Shown piece after piece: positions 12,063 to 24,400 of a stretch of DNA of 64,000 bases; positions within the stretch are counted from its first letter, which is position 1, and the number at the start of each line of letters is the position of its first letter. Where the stretch lies: positions 496,001 through 560,000 of the forward strand of contig JAQJVL010000199.1 of assembly GCA_035578905.1 (NCBI GenBank), given 5' to 3'. A program made the translations under genes and the position numbers. The notes under the pieces were generated by a model. The model made no database searches, was not told where the DNA came from, and saw nothing but the letters and a program-made list of their open reading frames with translations. This DNA is from Stictocephala bisonia. Its lineage: Eukaryota > Arthropoda > Insecta > Hemiptera > Membracidae.

Positions 12063-12480
12063 TTATTTCTAAGACCCCGATTGTAGAGATATGGGCGAAT
12101 ATGAGGGGTAAATGAGTGTAGTCATTGTTACTATATGAGTTCAACTTGGCTCAGAAAGGACTATTTATTAATAGCCCAATAACCAGGGCAACTATGGAAC
12201 CTACAGCTTTACGTGGAATCCGAACCACGTAGTGTTGGTCTGATTTTCAGCTAACTGCCAAGTCTGACACTCAGTTCTCTTCCCTACACAACATCTGAAC
12301 ATTGACTACCATCCAACATGGACACCCCAGACTTCTCTAGTGTCCACGTCAATGGCAACCATTGAGCGGACGTCAAATCGGTATTAAGAGGACCAAACAT
12401 GGAACCTATCGCCTACAATCTCCCAAACACTTTGTCCCCAAGTAGCTGGGTTACAGCACTGTGCACCAGTGCCGACTTAA
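12063..12480 (+). repeat. Dispersed repeat C2, near full length
   Basis: Begins taagaccccgattgtagaga and ends ...gcaccagtgccgactt. Other copies are at 37415-37800 and 59402-59830. All share gaatatgaagggtgaatgag-type sequence, a ccgaaccacgtag block and a ctcagttctcttccctacac block. It has no coding capacity; it is probably a non-autonomous element whose class I cannot fix. Confidence 0.75.
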
Positions 12481-15452
12481 ACATTTTAAAACAATAAAGA
12501 AAAAAAATGACACTTCAAGACAGAAATTGTAAAGATCCAATGGCAAGATCTGTAAATCTAAGAAGTGACTCGTGGATTATCTGGATGTAATTATGCATGG
12601 ATATATGAGAAATTACATTAAATAATATGCTAACCTTGGGACCAAAGAAAAATGTCATAATTATTTTAGGAGATCAAAGAAATAACTCCCAATTATGAAG
12701 TAGTATTGGATATGCAAGAGGTAACTTAAAATTTTGAATAGAAAAGTTATACTTATCGGAAAATAAGAGCATGATTCTTCACGAATTTCTTAATATTTTT
12801 TAATCTGTGTAACCCTCTAATCTGAAGAGGATACATGTGGTTTACTGAAATCGATCACCACAATAGTTTGTGCATTTGTACTTAAATACATTTATTTTGT
12901 GTGATGTTCAATTGCATTGTTTTGTTTTTTTCTGTGAGAACATTTTTTAAAATATAATAATATTCTGGGTATTTGTCACTGGTAAATAGATTGTTTCTCA
13001 TGGAGTAGGCATCTTTTAGAAGAAAGTTCCCATTTTAAACTTATTTGCAATTACTCTCATCTTAGGAGGAGGGCTTTACATGCTACAACAAGTTGTAACG
13101 ATGTGATTGTTACAGCATTGTTTACAAGCATTTAAACATTCTGACTTTTCCTCTACTGTGTACCACTTTCCTGTTAAATTTAACTTCAGATTAAGTTGGA
13201 AGATTTTGTGCTGTGATGTATTTTCCCATCAAAAAAACTTGTAATTAAAGCTTTTAATTTTAATATACAATAAAAAAGGATACACTGTACATTTCTATAA
13301 AGTCTGTCAAACACTCATGAGATATGTTCCTCACATCAGCCATCTTGCTGTTATATAAAAATCTAATGATGTCTGTGTGTTAATCACGCAAAAACTACTG
13401 AACCCATTCATCTGAAATTTTGCATGGACATTCTTAGGTTCTCTGGTTAACACACAGGCCTATCTTTATTTTGAAATTCCATCAGGAAACCACCCCAGGG
13501 GTTCTAAGAAGTATAAATGCAACCCCTATGGCAATACCAGTTTGACAATTAATTAATTATTTATAATAATTTCATTAGTCAGCTGTTGGAATAAATAAAC
13601 AACTTGCATAGATCTAAAGTAAATACCAGACTAAACCTAACCACATCCACAGTAACTAGAAAATATGTTAGGTATCACGACGAATCTGCGCAGTAGACTG
13701 TGACATCACATGGGCGAAATCACCTGATTTGATTATTTGCTAAAATACTTGTAACTAAATCTAGCTATGATATGGAAGCATTCAGCTAAATAATAGGCAA
13801 GTTATTTACCACTTATCAACTGGAATTGCAAACTATGGAGAATTAGAACAGTGTTTTTGTGTTTATTGTTGCCATTTTACACAAGTGACGTCATAGGAGA
13901 TGCATGTGATACCTACTGTCTTCTTTCCTAGGGGTGCCGTGACTACAATGCACTTTTGAATTTTATAGATGCAAGTAGGTACATGTTTTGTATTACTGAA
14001 TGCAACAAGCACAATATAAACCCCATACGAAGGACGGGTACTGTGTCATCAATATTAACGGGTACAGTCATCAATAAATATTAACTAATCAACAACGTTT
14101 TTAAACTGAACATAGAAAACAAAATACAATTAGAGTAAAGAATAACACACAAAATAAAATAAAACACACTAATACGGCTCAAATTACATAATGAAGGCTT
14201 TTCGACACTACAAGAAGAAGTAGAGGTATTCAGTTGCTACCAAAGTGAAATGAGCCAGTGGAACACAATATTTATTAAGTTCTTCTCTAAGTTTAGTCTT
14301 AGTTAAACCCAAAAAAACTTTTAATATAGATTCCTTCATACTTTTAACTCTTATTTTGACAGCTGAAAATTAAATTGAAACACAATTTACATTAAAGTCA
14401 TGTTTGGACATTTAAATAAAGTAAGTTCTCTGAATAATGGTTATGAACAATCATTATATTCAGTTTTCCCTTTATTTTAAATTGTTGTTAAAATTGTTAA
14501 TGATTTGGAAACAACGCCATTAAACTCATTGTGAAATGTACAGACAATACCTAATCTGCATAGTAAGTGTATCAGTGCAATAAAAAGAAACAATAGCATT
14601 CAGTGATAAAAATAGGTAGGTCTCTGAGTATGGCATTACTACTTCACTTTGTCACACAAGTTGTTTGATAATCATCACACAAGTTAATAATTATAGATCA
14701 CTACCACTCTCTTACACATTATAAATCGTTATTATTGACAGTGATTTAACATTTTAAATGCTTTCATTAGACCCATTGAGATATCGAGTAAAAACTCAAG
14801 CTTGTTTATGAAGTCTGAATTATTTTCTGTTGCTATTGTAATTTTAAAATAATCTAGCATAACCAACAGAATAATTTTGAATAAACATGACAAGTCGAAA
14901 ATTAACTTTTTAGGGTCTAGCCTTTAAAAGACGGTAAAATATTCAAGGTGCTATGTAAGTAGTTCAAGACCATTTTTTATGTTAATGATTGGTATATTTA
15001 TCACTAATTGAGTAAATATCTTTTAATATGAAAAAAATAAAGTTTAATATAAAATGGTTAGTTATTTTATTCTATGGTATGTTTAATGAAAGACTTTAAA
15101 CCAACTTTCAGCTTCAAAGCTCATGCACTTAGGTTCATAGTGTGCAATTTAACTCAACTGCAGATTTAAGATAACTTATAATTCTGATAGTTAAAGATCC
15201 CATTTTCAAATTTTGTGTGTGAAAATATTAAGTGTGTTTACTTATTCTATGAGTATATTAAACTAAATCAAATATAATTTAACTCAAATATTTCATATTT
15301 TACTCAGATGTTGAACATGTAAGACTACCGGTACTTAAAATAAATGGTGGTATGATTACACTCCATGAATTCAGTGAAATATTACTAATGTGATGATATG
15401 ATATAAGCATTAAATTTTCTTTTTCCCTGGTTCAAGTACGTATGGATTCAAC
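12481..15452. other. AT-rich non-coding stretch with one Helitron-like scrap
   Basis: No gene seen. At about 13355-13560 the plus strand reads tatataaaaatctaatgatg, followed by a cgcaaaaactactgaaccca-type block. That pattern is common near Helitron 5' ends in insects, but no terminus could be fixed. Confidence 0.4.
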
Positions 15453-15469
15453 ACTGATGGCATTAAACA

Positions 15470-15632
15470 ATTTTAGGTTAGGTTAAAGGGCACTAGGCCA
15501 GGAATTTTCAGCAAACTTACCTTAAAAGACAAGTTCACTAACATCAGAATAGTAGTCACAAACACAAAATACACAAAATCTCAAATTTTCAACACCACAG
15601 GCATTTTCTTCAGGTGAGTAGAGGGAGGGAGG

Positions 15633-15674
<42 letters not shown>

Positions 15675-15843
15675 ACTCTTAGCCCTCTCTCTCTCTCTCT
15701 CTCTCCCTCTACTCACCTGAAGAAAATGCCTGTGGTGTTGAAAATTTGTGAGATTTTGTGTATTTTGTGTTTGTGACTACTATTCTGATGTTAGTGAACT
15801 CGTCTTTTAAGGTAAGTTTGCTGATATCCTATCTCTCTAATAT
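15470..15843. mobile_element. Palindromic Penelope mini-element
   Basis: A 17-bp target duplication, ACTGATGGCATTAAACA, flanks it exactly (15453-15469 and 15844-15860). The element consists of the Penelope tail (taggttaggttaaagggcac) followed by two inverted copies of the same arm, meeting at an apex of (GA)n, about 15634-15673, and (CT)n, about 15684-15706. It has no coding interior. It is the same design as 50646-50975, and equals the Penelope at 3347-4677 with its coding body removed. Confidence 0.85.
15712..15752 (+). ncRNA. Hammerhead-like ribozyme motif in Penelope arm
   Basis: Order seen: CTCAC, CTGAAGA, AA, stem ATGCC / loop TGT / GGTGT, T, GAAA, ATTT, GTGAG. CTGAAGA fits the CUGANGA core and GAAA the second core strand; CTCAC and GTGAG pair as stem I. 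Stem III would be very short (AAUU), as in minimal dimeric hammerheads. Penelope pLTRs are known to carry hammerheads. The cleavage activity itself is inference. The opposite arm of this element has lost the closing stem. Confidence 0.4.
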
Positions 15844-16052
15844 ACTGATGGCATTAAACAGTATCAGCAGGGTTAGGGTTAAAGCAGTAGTTAATTTTTA
15901 CATGACACGATTTTCTGATTGGCTTTAATTGAGAGAGCTTTATCACATTTGTGGAGTGTGTTTTTCTACCACTTTGTCTACAAGTAAACATACATTATCC
16001 AGCAAAGCAAAGTTTGTAGATAGAGGCTAAGCAAACCCTAAAGCACGAGTAT

Positions 16053-16708
16053 TAGAGATGGGCCAAAAAGAACGGAACAGTCTTATTGGAACTGTTCTCT
16101 AGAGTTAGTTGTTCTGTTCCGGAACAGTTCACCAGAAATGACTGTTCCGGAACAGTTTGCTGAAGACGGACTCGTTTGAGTCACACATACGCAGTTCACC
16201 AGAAATAGAAATGACTGTTCCGGAACAGTTTGCTGAAGACGGACTCGTTTGAGTCACACATACGCAGTTAACCAGAAATAGAAATGACTGTTCCGGAACA
16301 GTTTGCTGAAGACGGACTCGTTGAAGACTAACTCGACACACATCCGGCCAATAAACAATGAATAGTTTAAACTAATCCGATTCTTAGTATAATTCACTTT
16401 ACCATATTACTCATAGTAAATTAACGTTTTGATTTTGTTATTTTATCTACTATTTTTGTTTGTATGTACCTCTTCATCATTATATTAGTTTTCTAAAATA
16501 TGTATTGAATTTGAACATGGGAACTCATTTTTACAATTTTACTTTCTTGTCTGTTGGGTTATCAATAATACATTTTTCTTTTGTCCAAACAGTTGTATAT
16601 AAGTATATATGTATTTTATAACTATTCTGAATTCTGCAAATAATAGGCCTGATGTTGTATTATAAAAATAATGTATAGTTTTTTTATTATATTTGCTGTA
16701 CTTTCATG

Positions 16709-16739
<31 letters not shown>

Positions 16740-17284
16740 TTAGGAAATAATGGTATGTCTTAGTACTATAATTTACTTTACCATATTATTGATGGTAATT
16801 TTACGTTTTGATTTTGTTATTTTATCTACTATTTTTGTTTTTCTGTAGCTGTTCATTATTATATTAGTTTTCTAAAATATTTATTGAATTTAAATATGTG
16901 AACTAATTTGTACAATGTTACTTTCTTGTCTTTTGGATGATTAATTCATATATGGATGATTAATTAATTGTCTGGCATTCTCATTTGTCCAACCAGTTTT
17001 GTATAATTATAAATGTATTAAAAGCAAGAATTTATCCAAATATGATTGATTTAACCCACTTTAGAAATATAATTGTTTTTTTTTTGGCAGAGAAATGTTT
17101 TTACCCTTAGACTCAGGGTTCCAAACGATTCCGAACACTCAGGAGTTGGATGAATCTAGCTGGTCTTGGTTACAATCTGACTGTTCTTCATAAACTGTTC
17201 CGGAACAGCTTTACGGAACAGTTCAATTCCTGGAGTTGTTCCGGTTCCGACTGTTCCGGAAATTAACTGTTCTTGCCCATCTCT
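16053..17284. mobile_element. Non-autonomous hAT element with palindromic subterminal repeats
   Basis: Flanked by a perfect 8-bp target duplication, ACGAGTAT (16045-16052 and 17285-17292). TIRs begin TAGAGATGGGC on both ends. The left end has three near-identical units of about 70 bp at 16135-16330, each carrying the palindrome AACTGTTCCGGAACAGTT or nearly so; more GTTCCGGAAC copies occur at the right end (17195-17270). The interior holds a direct duplication of about 180 bp (16385-16560 and 16758-16940) separated by a 30-nt poly-T. There is no transposase ORF. Confidence 0.85.
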
Positions 17285-17292
17285 AACGAGTA

Positions 17293-17991
17293 TGCTTAGA
17301 AAACATTTACAGATGTATAAGGTGATTTCATGTGCTGTTCATTTTTAATTAATACAATTTCAATAAACAAGGATTGCCTAAACTTTTATCAATATAAACC
17401 TTTAACAGCTAATTAAATTTTTTTACAGTTAATTAGGACTTTGTATTTAAATAAATAAGACTATTTTGAGCAAATAGTTATTGAAATGTGGAAAAATATT
17501 ATGTAAATAGAACACATAGTTTGGTTATGCATCTGACTTTGATACTCTTAATCCGTATCCATTCCTTGGTTTATACAAAAATGAATGACCCTTAATTTAA
17601 TGTTGTTGTAATTTGTAAAACAAACCATATTTCTTAATCTTGTCATGATTTTTATTCAGATATTGTATGTTTGATACCCTCTACAATATCACAAATTCGC
17701 TCTCTACTTTCTTTCATGAAAGTTTAAAATAAAAGGTAAAAAGTGATTCGATTCAGTTCTAACTGCTCTAACAATATTTCTACTACTCAATTGATCATTT
17801 TAAATATATGCAATTTAACAACAGGCAAGATGGGTAGGCTATACATATTTTCAAATAAAAGCAACATTTATGATCAGAAATATTGGTAGAGATGTATGTA
17901 GCAACATGATGAATAACTAGCACTTTTTTTTTATTTCAACCTACATCATAGGTGCCATTAAATTATAGGTTAATGGTTATATTGTTTACAG
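17293..17991. other. AT-rich sequence, probably intron of the 17992 gene
   Basis: No coding signal; it ends at the acceptor ttgtttacag. Confidence 0.5.
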
Positions 17992-18225
17992 GACAAATCG
18001 TCTTTACCTGGTCGGCTTTGTAAGGTGATTGACACCCATTCTCTATCCATCTTGTTGGTGTTAACGTGTTGTCTAGTGCTGGTTTTGGTATGGAATCACC
18101 ATCATCTTCAGGCTGCCCAGGATATTCGAACCAGATTAGTACATGACATGGTGGGTGTCGATCCTGCTGCTCTCAGACGATTTCTCTCACTTCAACCGAA
18201 ACATGATCCTGAGTTTGTATTATGA
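17992..18225 (+). CDS. Terminal exon of an unrecognised single-pass membrane protein
   Basis: Starts right after the acceptor ttgtttacag and is open in one frame to a TGA at 18223-18225. It encodes 77 residues: a short polar lead (DKSSLPGRLCKVIDTH), one strongly hydrophobic helix (SLSILLVLTCCLVLVLVW), and a 40-residue polar tail (HHHLQAAQDIRTRLVHDMV, then VDPAALRRFLSLQPKHDPE). The tail has balanced charge and good codon structure, unlike the surrounding AT-rich DNA, so I regard this as a real exon. One transmembrane helix close to the C-terminus suggests a tail-anchored or type I protein. I do not recognise the family. A candidate upstream exon is at 11967-12019; the rest of the gene is unlocated. 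It converges on PSAT. Confidence 0.6.
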   Translation, partial: DKSSLPGRLCKVIDTHSLSILLVLTCCLVLVLVWNHHHLQAAQDIRTRLVHDMVGVDPAALRRFLSLQPKHDPEFVL

Positions 18226-18497
18226 TAAGCGCAAGGCTACTTGATCTCTTTATGATGTAATTTATAATAATCCTTTTATTTTTAATTAAGTTTCCTTTTA
18301 GTTGAAAGACTGAGCAATTTTTAAAGATCTTGCCGTAGTGATGTTATTGATAATTCAGTTTTAAAGCTTTCGAGAGAATTAAATATTTTTTATTTAGTTT
18401 GTTTGACATTATCTGTATATTTCAATGTTAAATTATAAATATACTATTTATTTTTATACTTAATCATATACCTTACTTTGTACTATGTAATAACATA

Positions 18498-18503
18498 ATA
18501 AAT
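18498..18503 (+). terminator. Poly(A) signal AATAAA for the 17992 gene
   Basis: Canonical hexamer about 270 nt downstream of the TGA at 18225, followed by T-rich sequence. The assignment is inference. Confidence 0.4.
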
Positions 18504-18799
18504 AGACTGTGTACAATATTAGAGTAAATATAATATTTTTCTTAATTTTTTTCTTTTATTTGTTTTGTTTTTTTGTCAGATGTTATAAAGCTAACAATAA
18601 AGCTAACGGTGTTATTTTACCTTACTTCATAGAACTTATTTCTATGGAAAGACTATGTAAGTAAATATACTGTTTATATAGAGCAACACTAAATGAATAA
18701 ATAATTTCTATCACATATGTTAGACTAGCTCTCCTAACCACTCTACTCCATGTACTAATTTTAGAAAATATTTTTGCAATGTGAGAGAATAAGGAAGAA

Positions 18800-19115
18800 T
18801 ACAAGCAGGAGAGAGGACATTTTTTAGGAGTATTCCTTGAAAGACACGATTAGATAGAGTAAGAAATTTGGACTTGGAAAGTAAATACTTCAGAAATAGA
18901 GTAAATAATAACTGGATGAGATGGTTTGGACATGTGAAAAGAACGAGACAAGAATCCCGGTGAAAGTATTGCAAGCACAAGATGAGGGAAGGAGACTGAA
19001 AAGAAGATTACAGAAAAGATGCTTTGATTAAAAGCAAAGAACAGAATTGGGAAAGTGTTTGAATTCTGAAGAGAACAACTATAGAAGAATAGAAGAAGGT
19101 GGAAAGGCTTAGTTA
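18800..19115 (+). pseudogene. RTE-like LINE C-terminal fragment
   Basis: Plus-strand reading includes NNNWMRWFGHVKRTRQES, the N.LRWFGHV.RM block that ends many RTE-type RT proteins. It is followed in shifted frames by the Lys/Arg-rich region that normally reads RR.GRP..RW.D. It is heavily decayed. Confidence 0.65.
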
Positions 19116-19561
19116 ACAAACCTAGATTCACTCAATAATGGAAGAGCAGCGGATATATCTGCACACCTTTACCAATACTTCTTTATGTTTTATTGTTATG
19201 CTGTACATTTGATTAAATTCTGTTTTTCTTTTCACAGTTCGGTAAAAACTATTTGAAACATAACTATGTCCATCCGTTTGCACTTCTTGGCATACACACA
19301 CTTAATGGACATATCATCAGACTCTGTCTGAAAGTTTCTTATTCAGACTTTTATTTTATTACACACAGACAGGACACAGTGTTCAACTTTCTTCCACACT
19401 CTATTGGGATTTTGACAAACTGCAAAGCTGTATATCAGAGGAAAATTGTACAAATGAATCCATTTGCTGCTGATCAAACCGAATCTATTTTGTGAATAAG
19501 CCCGCTTTAGGATACTCTCATTTTCTAACCATGAAATTTGGCTGTTTGTTTTTGTAATGTA

Positions 19562-20780
19562 ACGGGTGGCCCATAAATACCTGACACTTTTTACATAGCT
19601 GTATATAAATGGTTCATTTGTTTACAGATGCCATTGTTGTAGCATATGGTAATATAGGTTATGCCATTTTAGTAAACATGGATCAATGGACGGTTCAACA
19701 CTGTGCCTTAGTCATTGAAGTGTTTTTTTTTTTAAATAATGAGTGTTACTGTTACACGACTTCATTTTTGTAACAATTTTCATATTCCATGTCATGGCCA
19801 TATTTTCTGTCGGAACACCACAATAAGCGGGTTTGTAGTTTTAGAAACACTGCATCTGACCTAAAAAAGAAACCAACTGATAGGCCTAGATCTGTTCTTA
19901 CTCATGAGAATGTTGATAGAATTCGTGAAGCAGTGCTTCAAAGCCAAAACAATCAGCCAGGAGGCAGTCCGTTGCATTAGCAGTTTCAAGTATACATCGA
20001 ATTTGACATCTCGATTTGAACCTCCATCCCTACAAGGTTGTGCAAAAACCTAATGACACAGATCCTAGGGCTCTGTCACTGTCAAACACTATTGCAATGT
20101 TTGATAATGTCTGATGAATCTCATTTTGATTTGACAGGAAATGTTAACACTCAGAATTGTCATTAATGGTCAAGAGATAATCCTAAAGAAATTCACGAAC
20201 AACCCTTGCATAGTGAAGATTACACCGGTGCAACAGTTTCTGTGAATGCAGAAAAATATGTTGACATGATTCAGAACTTCTTAATTCCCTGACTACATGA
20301 GCTAGATATTGAAATGGACTCTCTATGGTTCCAGCAAGATGGTGCAAAAGCTCACACAGCCAATTTGTCTATGAATGTTTTACGAGACCTATTCTCAGTA
20401 CATCTCATCTCTCGCTTTGGTAATGTTGCATGGCCTGCACGATTGCTCAACCTAAGTGCTTGTGATTTTTGTCTGTGGGGTTACTTGAAGGGTAAAGTTT
20501 ATGCTGCAAAACAACACCATTTTCGAGTTGAAGTATTGAATTATTAGGAATGAGGTTATTGCAATACCGCTGCCTATGATCCGTAGGGTAATGGCAAGTT
20601 TTGTTAAAAGATTAGAGACATATGTGGAAATCGGAGGAATGCATCTGAGTGATATTGTATTCCATAAATAAAAATAGCATATATAAGGGCACATTTTGGT
20701 TATTTAAAAAAATAAAAATCTAATTTGTAACATAGTCATTTTATTTTAAAAACCGTCAGGTTTTTATGGGTCACCCTGTA
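19562..20780 (+). mobile_element. Dead mariner-like element
   Basis: The left end acgggtggcccataaatacc and the reverse complement of the right end (acagggtgacccataaaaac) form imperfect TIRs of about 26 bp. A TA adjoins the left end (19560-19561) and TA lies at the right end near 20779-20782; the exact right boundary is uncertain by 1-3 bp. The interior holds a broken transposase. Confidence 0.8.
19679..20546 (+). pseudogene. mariner-family transposase, frameshifted
   Basis: The N-terminal part begins MDQWTVQH (19679) and continues, after frame breaks, with FLSEHHNKRVCSFRNTAS and then RPRSVLTHENVDRIREAV (the helix-turn-helix region). The catalytic part has DSLWFQQDGAKAHTANLSMN (second Asp in QQDGA) near 20314 and SACDFCLWGYLKGKVYAAKQ (third acidic position) near 20455-20515. 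An expected PARSPDLS block reads PARLLNLS, so it is mutated. Several stops and shifts separate the blocks. Confidence 0.8.
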
Positions 20781-21139
20781 TATAGTTTGTTATTTCAGTT
20801 TTGTTAATTTAGCAAAACAAAACAATTTAAAAATGTATTTTAATATTTGAAAACCTTTTAAATATATTTAATGTATTTCAAACCAATAAATTTAATAACA
20901 TCTTGTACCTCCTATAATCCAGTGAATATTAATAAGCATTTTATAAGGCTGAATGCTTTGATACATACATTTTTATTTGGTTGACACATATTTTGGATAA
21001 GAGTAATATATTGACTCAAGAAACAAAAACAATAATTAGTATAGCTAACTAACTTTTTCCCTTGGGTGAGAGGGTGTGTGAAAATGATACATTTAAAATA
21101 ATAGTTTTTTTTTAATTAGCATAGTAAATGTTGGTACAT
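20781..21139. other. AT-rich sequence between mariner and PSAT 3' UTR
   Basis: No coding signal. It includes the likely PSAT poly(A) site. Confidence 0.5.
20972..20977 (-). terminator. Probable PSAT poly(A) signal
   Basis: tttatt on the plus strand is AATAAA on the minus strand, about 400 nt past the PSAT stop. If used, the 3' UTR includes the 21140-21215 hairpin. Confidence 0.4.
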
Positions 21140-21215
21140 ACAGTACAAGTAAACGTCACACAACACAAATATATTACAATATAAATTTGTATTGTGTGAC
21201 GTTTACTTGTACTGT
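21140..21215. repeat. 31-bp inverted repeat hairpin in PSAT 3' region
   Basis: Arms 21140-21170 and 21185-21215 pair over 31 bp with one mismatch, around a 14-nt loop. The left arm starts acagtacaagtaaacgtcac. It lies about 160 nt beyond the PSAT stop codon. It could be a folded RNA element, a pre-miRNA-like hairpin, or a tiny MITE. Confidence 0.85.
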
Positions 21216-21372
21216 ATTTAAAATAGCCACAACATGTATGTCGTAGAGTCAAATCATGAAACAACATAATTTTAAAATTATTTAATTATTAACATGAAGC
21301 CGTGTGGTTGATCATAACATTGGCACATATGTATTGTAATCACAGACGCAGTGCAAACAATTAGATTAACAA

Positions 21373-21475
21373 TTAAGTGTGGGCCTTCTGGAAGTCCTTC
21401 ATAAAGTTGGCTAAAACTTGAGTCTCTTCAATGGTTACCGCATTGTACAGTGAAGCTCTGATACCTCCCACTAGC
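21373..21475 (-). CDS. PSAT1: PSAT exon 8 (last), stop TAA
   Basis: The acceptor TATGTGACAG precedes it. It encodes [19 protein letters not shown] and ends MKDFQKAHT then TAA. GGIRAS(L/I)YNA is the conserved C-terminal block of PSAT. The residue before VGG is Leu where Ser is common. Confidence 0.95.
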
Positions 21476-24400
21476 CTGTCACATAGAAATATTTCAATTA
21501 AAATTACATTATCTTTAAACTTTGATAGAATCTAATGCAATATATTATAAGAATAACAGGATCTTGGAACTAATGCAATTCCCACAAACTCGTATAGAAT
21601 TTACTTGGAGCCAAAGTTATGACAAGGGATATTCTTGATGCTTTTATTTTATGAGTTTCAAATTGTGTATATCTCACAATTGAATATAAACACACTTATA
21701 GCATTGAAAATGTAAACAAGAAGACTGTCCACTCATATGGGTCCCAAGAAGTCAGTTTTCCTGTTCGGTGGAATTAGTTCATGTTCGGTTATCACATGTA
21801 GCCAGTAGTCTCCCTCTCTCTGTCTCCCTCCAGCATACACTGGCTGAGCTAACAGTCATCTGAGTGCTTATTTGGGACCCACTCTCTGTTAGATAGCAGC
21901 ACAGATGCACATCTACAGCAAATGCATTGCCTTGGACTGTCTTATTTGTTTCTATAGTCGATACTTATATCAAATTTGGGTCCAGACATTTACTAATCCT
22001 CTCCATCTATATTACATGTATTTTTTTATCCTGTAGGTCTTTTTAACCCTTTTCACTTAGTATCCATCTTCACCTTATCTTCTACATAGTCATCAGAATG
22101 CTTTCCTGGTCTCTGTTTTTCTGGTAGTCTTCTTGACATAGAACCTTCTTTGTCCTCTTCGTACGCTTAATTTAGATGTATAGAAAAGCAATGTACATCA
22201 CCATTATAATACATTGCTCTCTGTGCTGTTCTCAAGCTCTATCCTAGCTTCTTTCCTACTATTCAATTCTGGTTTTGATTGTATCAAGCTGTTATTTACA
22301 ATACTTAAACAATCATATTAAAGATGGACCATCATATGTACAAAACATGGGAAATAGACAAATTGGCTTTCTGAGCCTATATACATATCAGACTGCTCTT
22401 CAACCTAATAGTTCCTTTTTATTACTGAAATCTGAAACGTGCTTTATTAAATTGAGCAATATGTAATGTGGGGAGAAGAAAGATGAGATAAGAATCTTTG
22501 ACAGTTGAAAGAAAGAATCTTGGGGTGCATACATATAAATAACAAACAGCTAAACATATAGAAAACCTGATCTGGTCTATAGAAAAAATGTATTAGCCTG
22601 ATTCGATTTTGTCAGTATAAAGGTGCCAAAAGAAAGAAAAGTGTGGAAGACATTTGGTCAGAAAGTAGAAGATTCCTAGGAAGATCTTTCAAGAAATGAT
22701 TGAACTCTGTGGATCGCAACCTTTGGCAAATAGGTGTCAGGAGATGGCAGCGTCATGTTGTACAAAAAGAAATCTCATACAACAAAGGTTGGATATTAAC
22801 ATAACTAAACATTCTGTTTGAATTGCAATGACTATAAATAGATTAATTGATTATACATTAGGCGAATATAAAATCAACCGTAAGGATGATTGACTCTACG
22901 AAGGCCATAATGCAAAAGGGTAAACTCAGATAATCATAAAAAACCCTAATTATCTCTCAATAATATCCAAATTCCGTTTCCTGATAGTCTAAACATGCTT
23001 AGTGTTGATACCACAGAAATATTGAAACATTATATTTGAACTTTAAATATGAGACGTTATATGTTAATGTAAAATAGACAACAGTTTTGTACATTTTGTA
23101 TTGAAATGAGGGGCCAGAAACACCTCCTTGGGTCCATCCACCCTCATATAAACACAACTCATGGAAGAAATGAGGTGACTCTGGTCTGTCAAGTGTTTTA
23201 AGTAAATGTGGATAAAAAATTAGTTTATAAAGTTTTAAGATGAATAAACAGTGTCTTTAAATTTTCAGTACATAGTTTTTTTAAACATACATGAGAGGCT
23301 GATCTCCTTTCCAACCTTACTCTGCCCATTCCCCTTAGACTAATGATATCTGTGTGGGGAACCTATCAGATAGAGACTAAGGGAGAAAACCAACAAAGTA
23401 CAAGGTGAATATTACTGATAAAACATACAGTCAAGGCCAAGATTCGAACCAGTGCTATCTCTAAACAAATTAAAAAGTCCTGACGCCATAGGCTCCTCAG
23501 CCACTGGCTCTGTAAGGACAGAGCTAAAGTTATGCAGGGAATTACAGTGTTTATTATACTGTATATATGAGGACGATGTGCAGATTTTAAAACAAATTAG
23601 TTTAATTTATTGAAGGGTAATTAACCTGTTTAGCATCCTTGCACTAAGTCACAGAAGTGTGGATGAGTAGATAGATGTCTAGGGCACTCTGACTCTGAGG
23701 TGAGAGATCACTTATAAGGGCAAATGAGTTGAAAAGACAGTTACAAGGGTAACTGCTACATAAAGACTCTTTGGATATTTCTGAAAGCTACTATGAAGAT
23801 TTCAAAATTATGTGAGTCTGAATGACGTTGAAAAAGCTAAGATGAATACTTTCTAAACGAGACGACATCGCATCACTACTGGATGTCAACATAGCTGTGA
23901 CGACCGATCACTTGATCGTAATATGACTGAAACACGTACTCATCAGACAACAAATACTATTAAGATAAGACATAAGTTTAATTTTTTTATTTATAGTTCC
24001 ATACAATTTTTCAATGTATATTAAATATTGTAACTTTAATATATTTACTTTCTATATAAAGATATTTAATGTATAATTACCACACTTTTGGTCAATCATA
24101 AGAAAATAATATTGTACAGAGAGTTGCTGTACCTATGTCCCTTCAGTTGAATCATGTTCCGTTGTTTGGCTTCCTGCAAGAATCGTGTCTCCAACTCAGG
24201 ACCACCAGCAAGTCGAAAAGGTATATTTGTACGGGAACGTACGACTGACTTCACTGGGCACAGGTAGAACCCTTCAGACTGCTCAATGACAGAGTAGATC
24301 AATGAGGACTTGACAAGACTCCGCCGCTGCATCTCTGTCAATCCACCTTCCCGCTTCACCCATTCGAAAACTCGTAGCATCATAAACACACTAAACAACA

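Noticed and set aside
19246..19495. Possible exon after a ttttcacag acceptor (80-residue ORF)
   Set aside because: No domain, no partner exon, and the residue pattern looks random; it lies between LINE and mariner debris.
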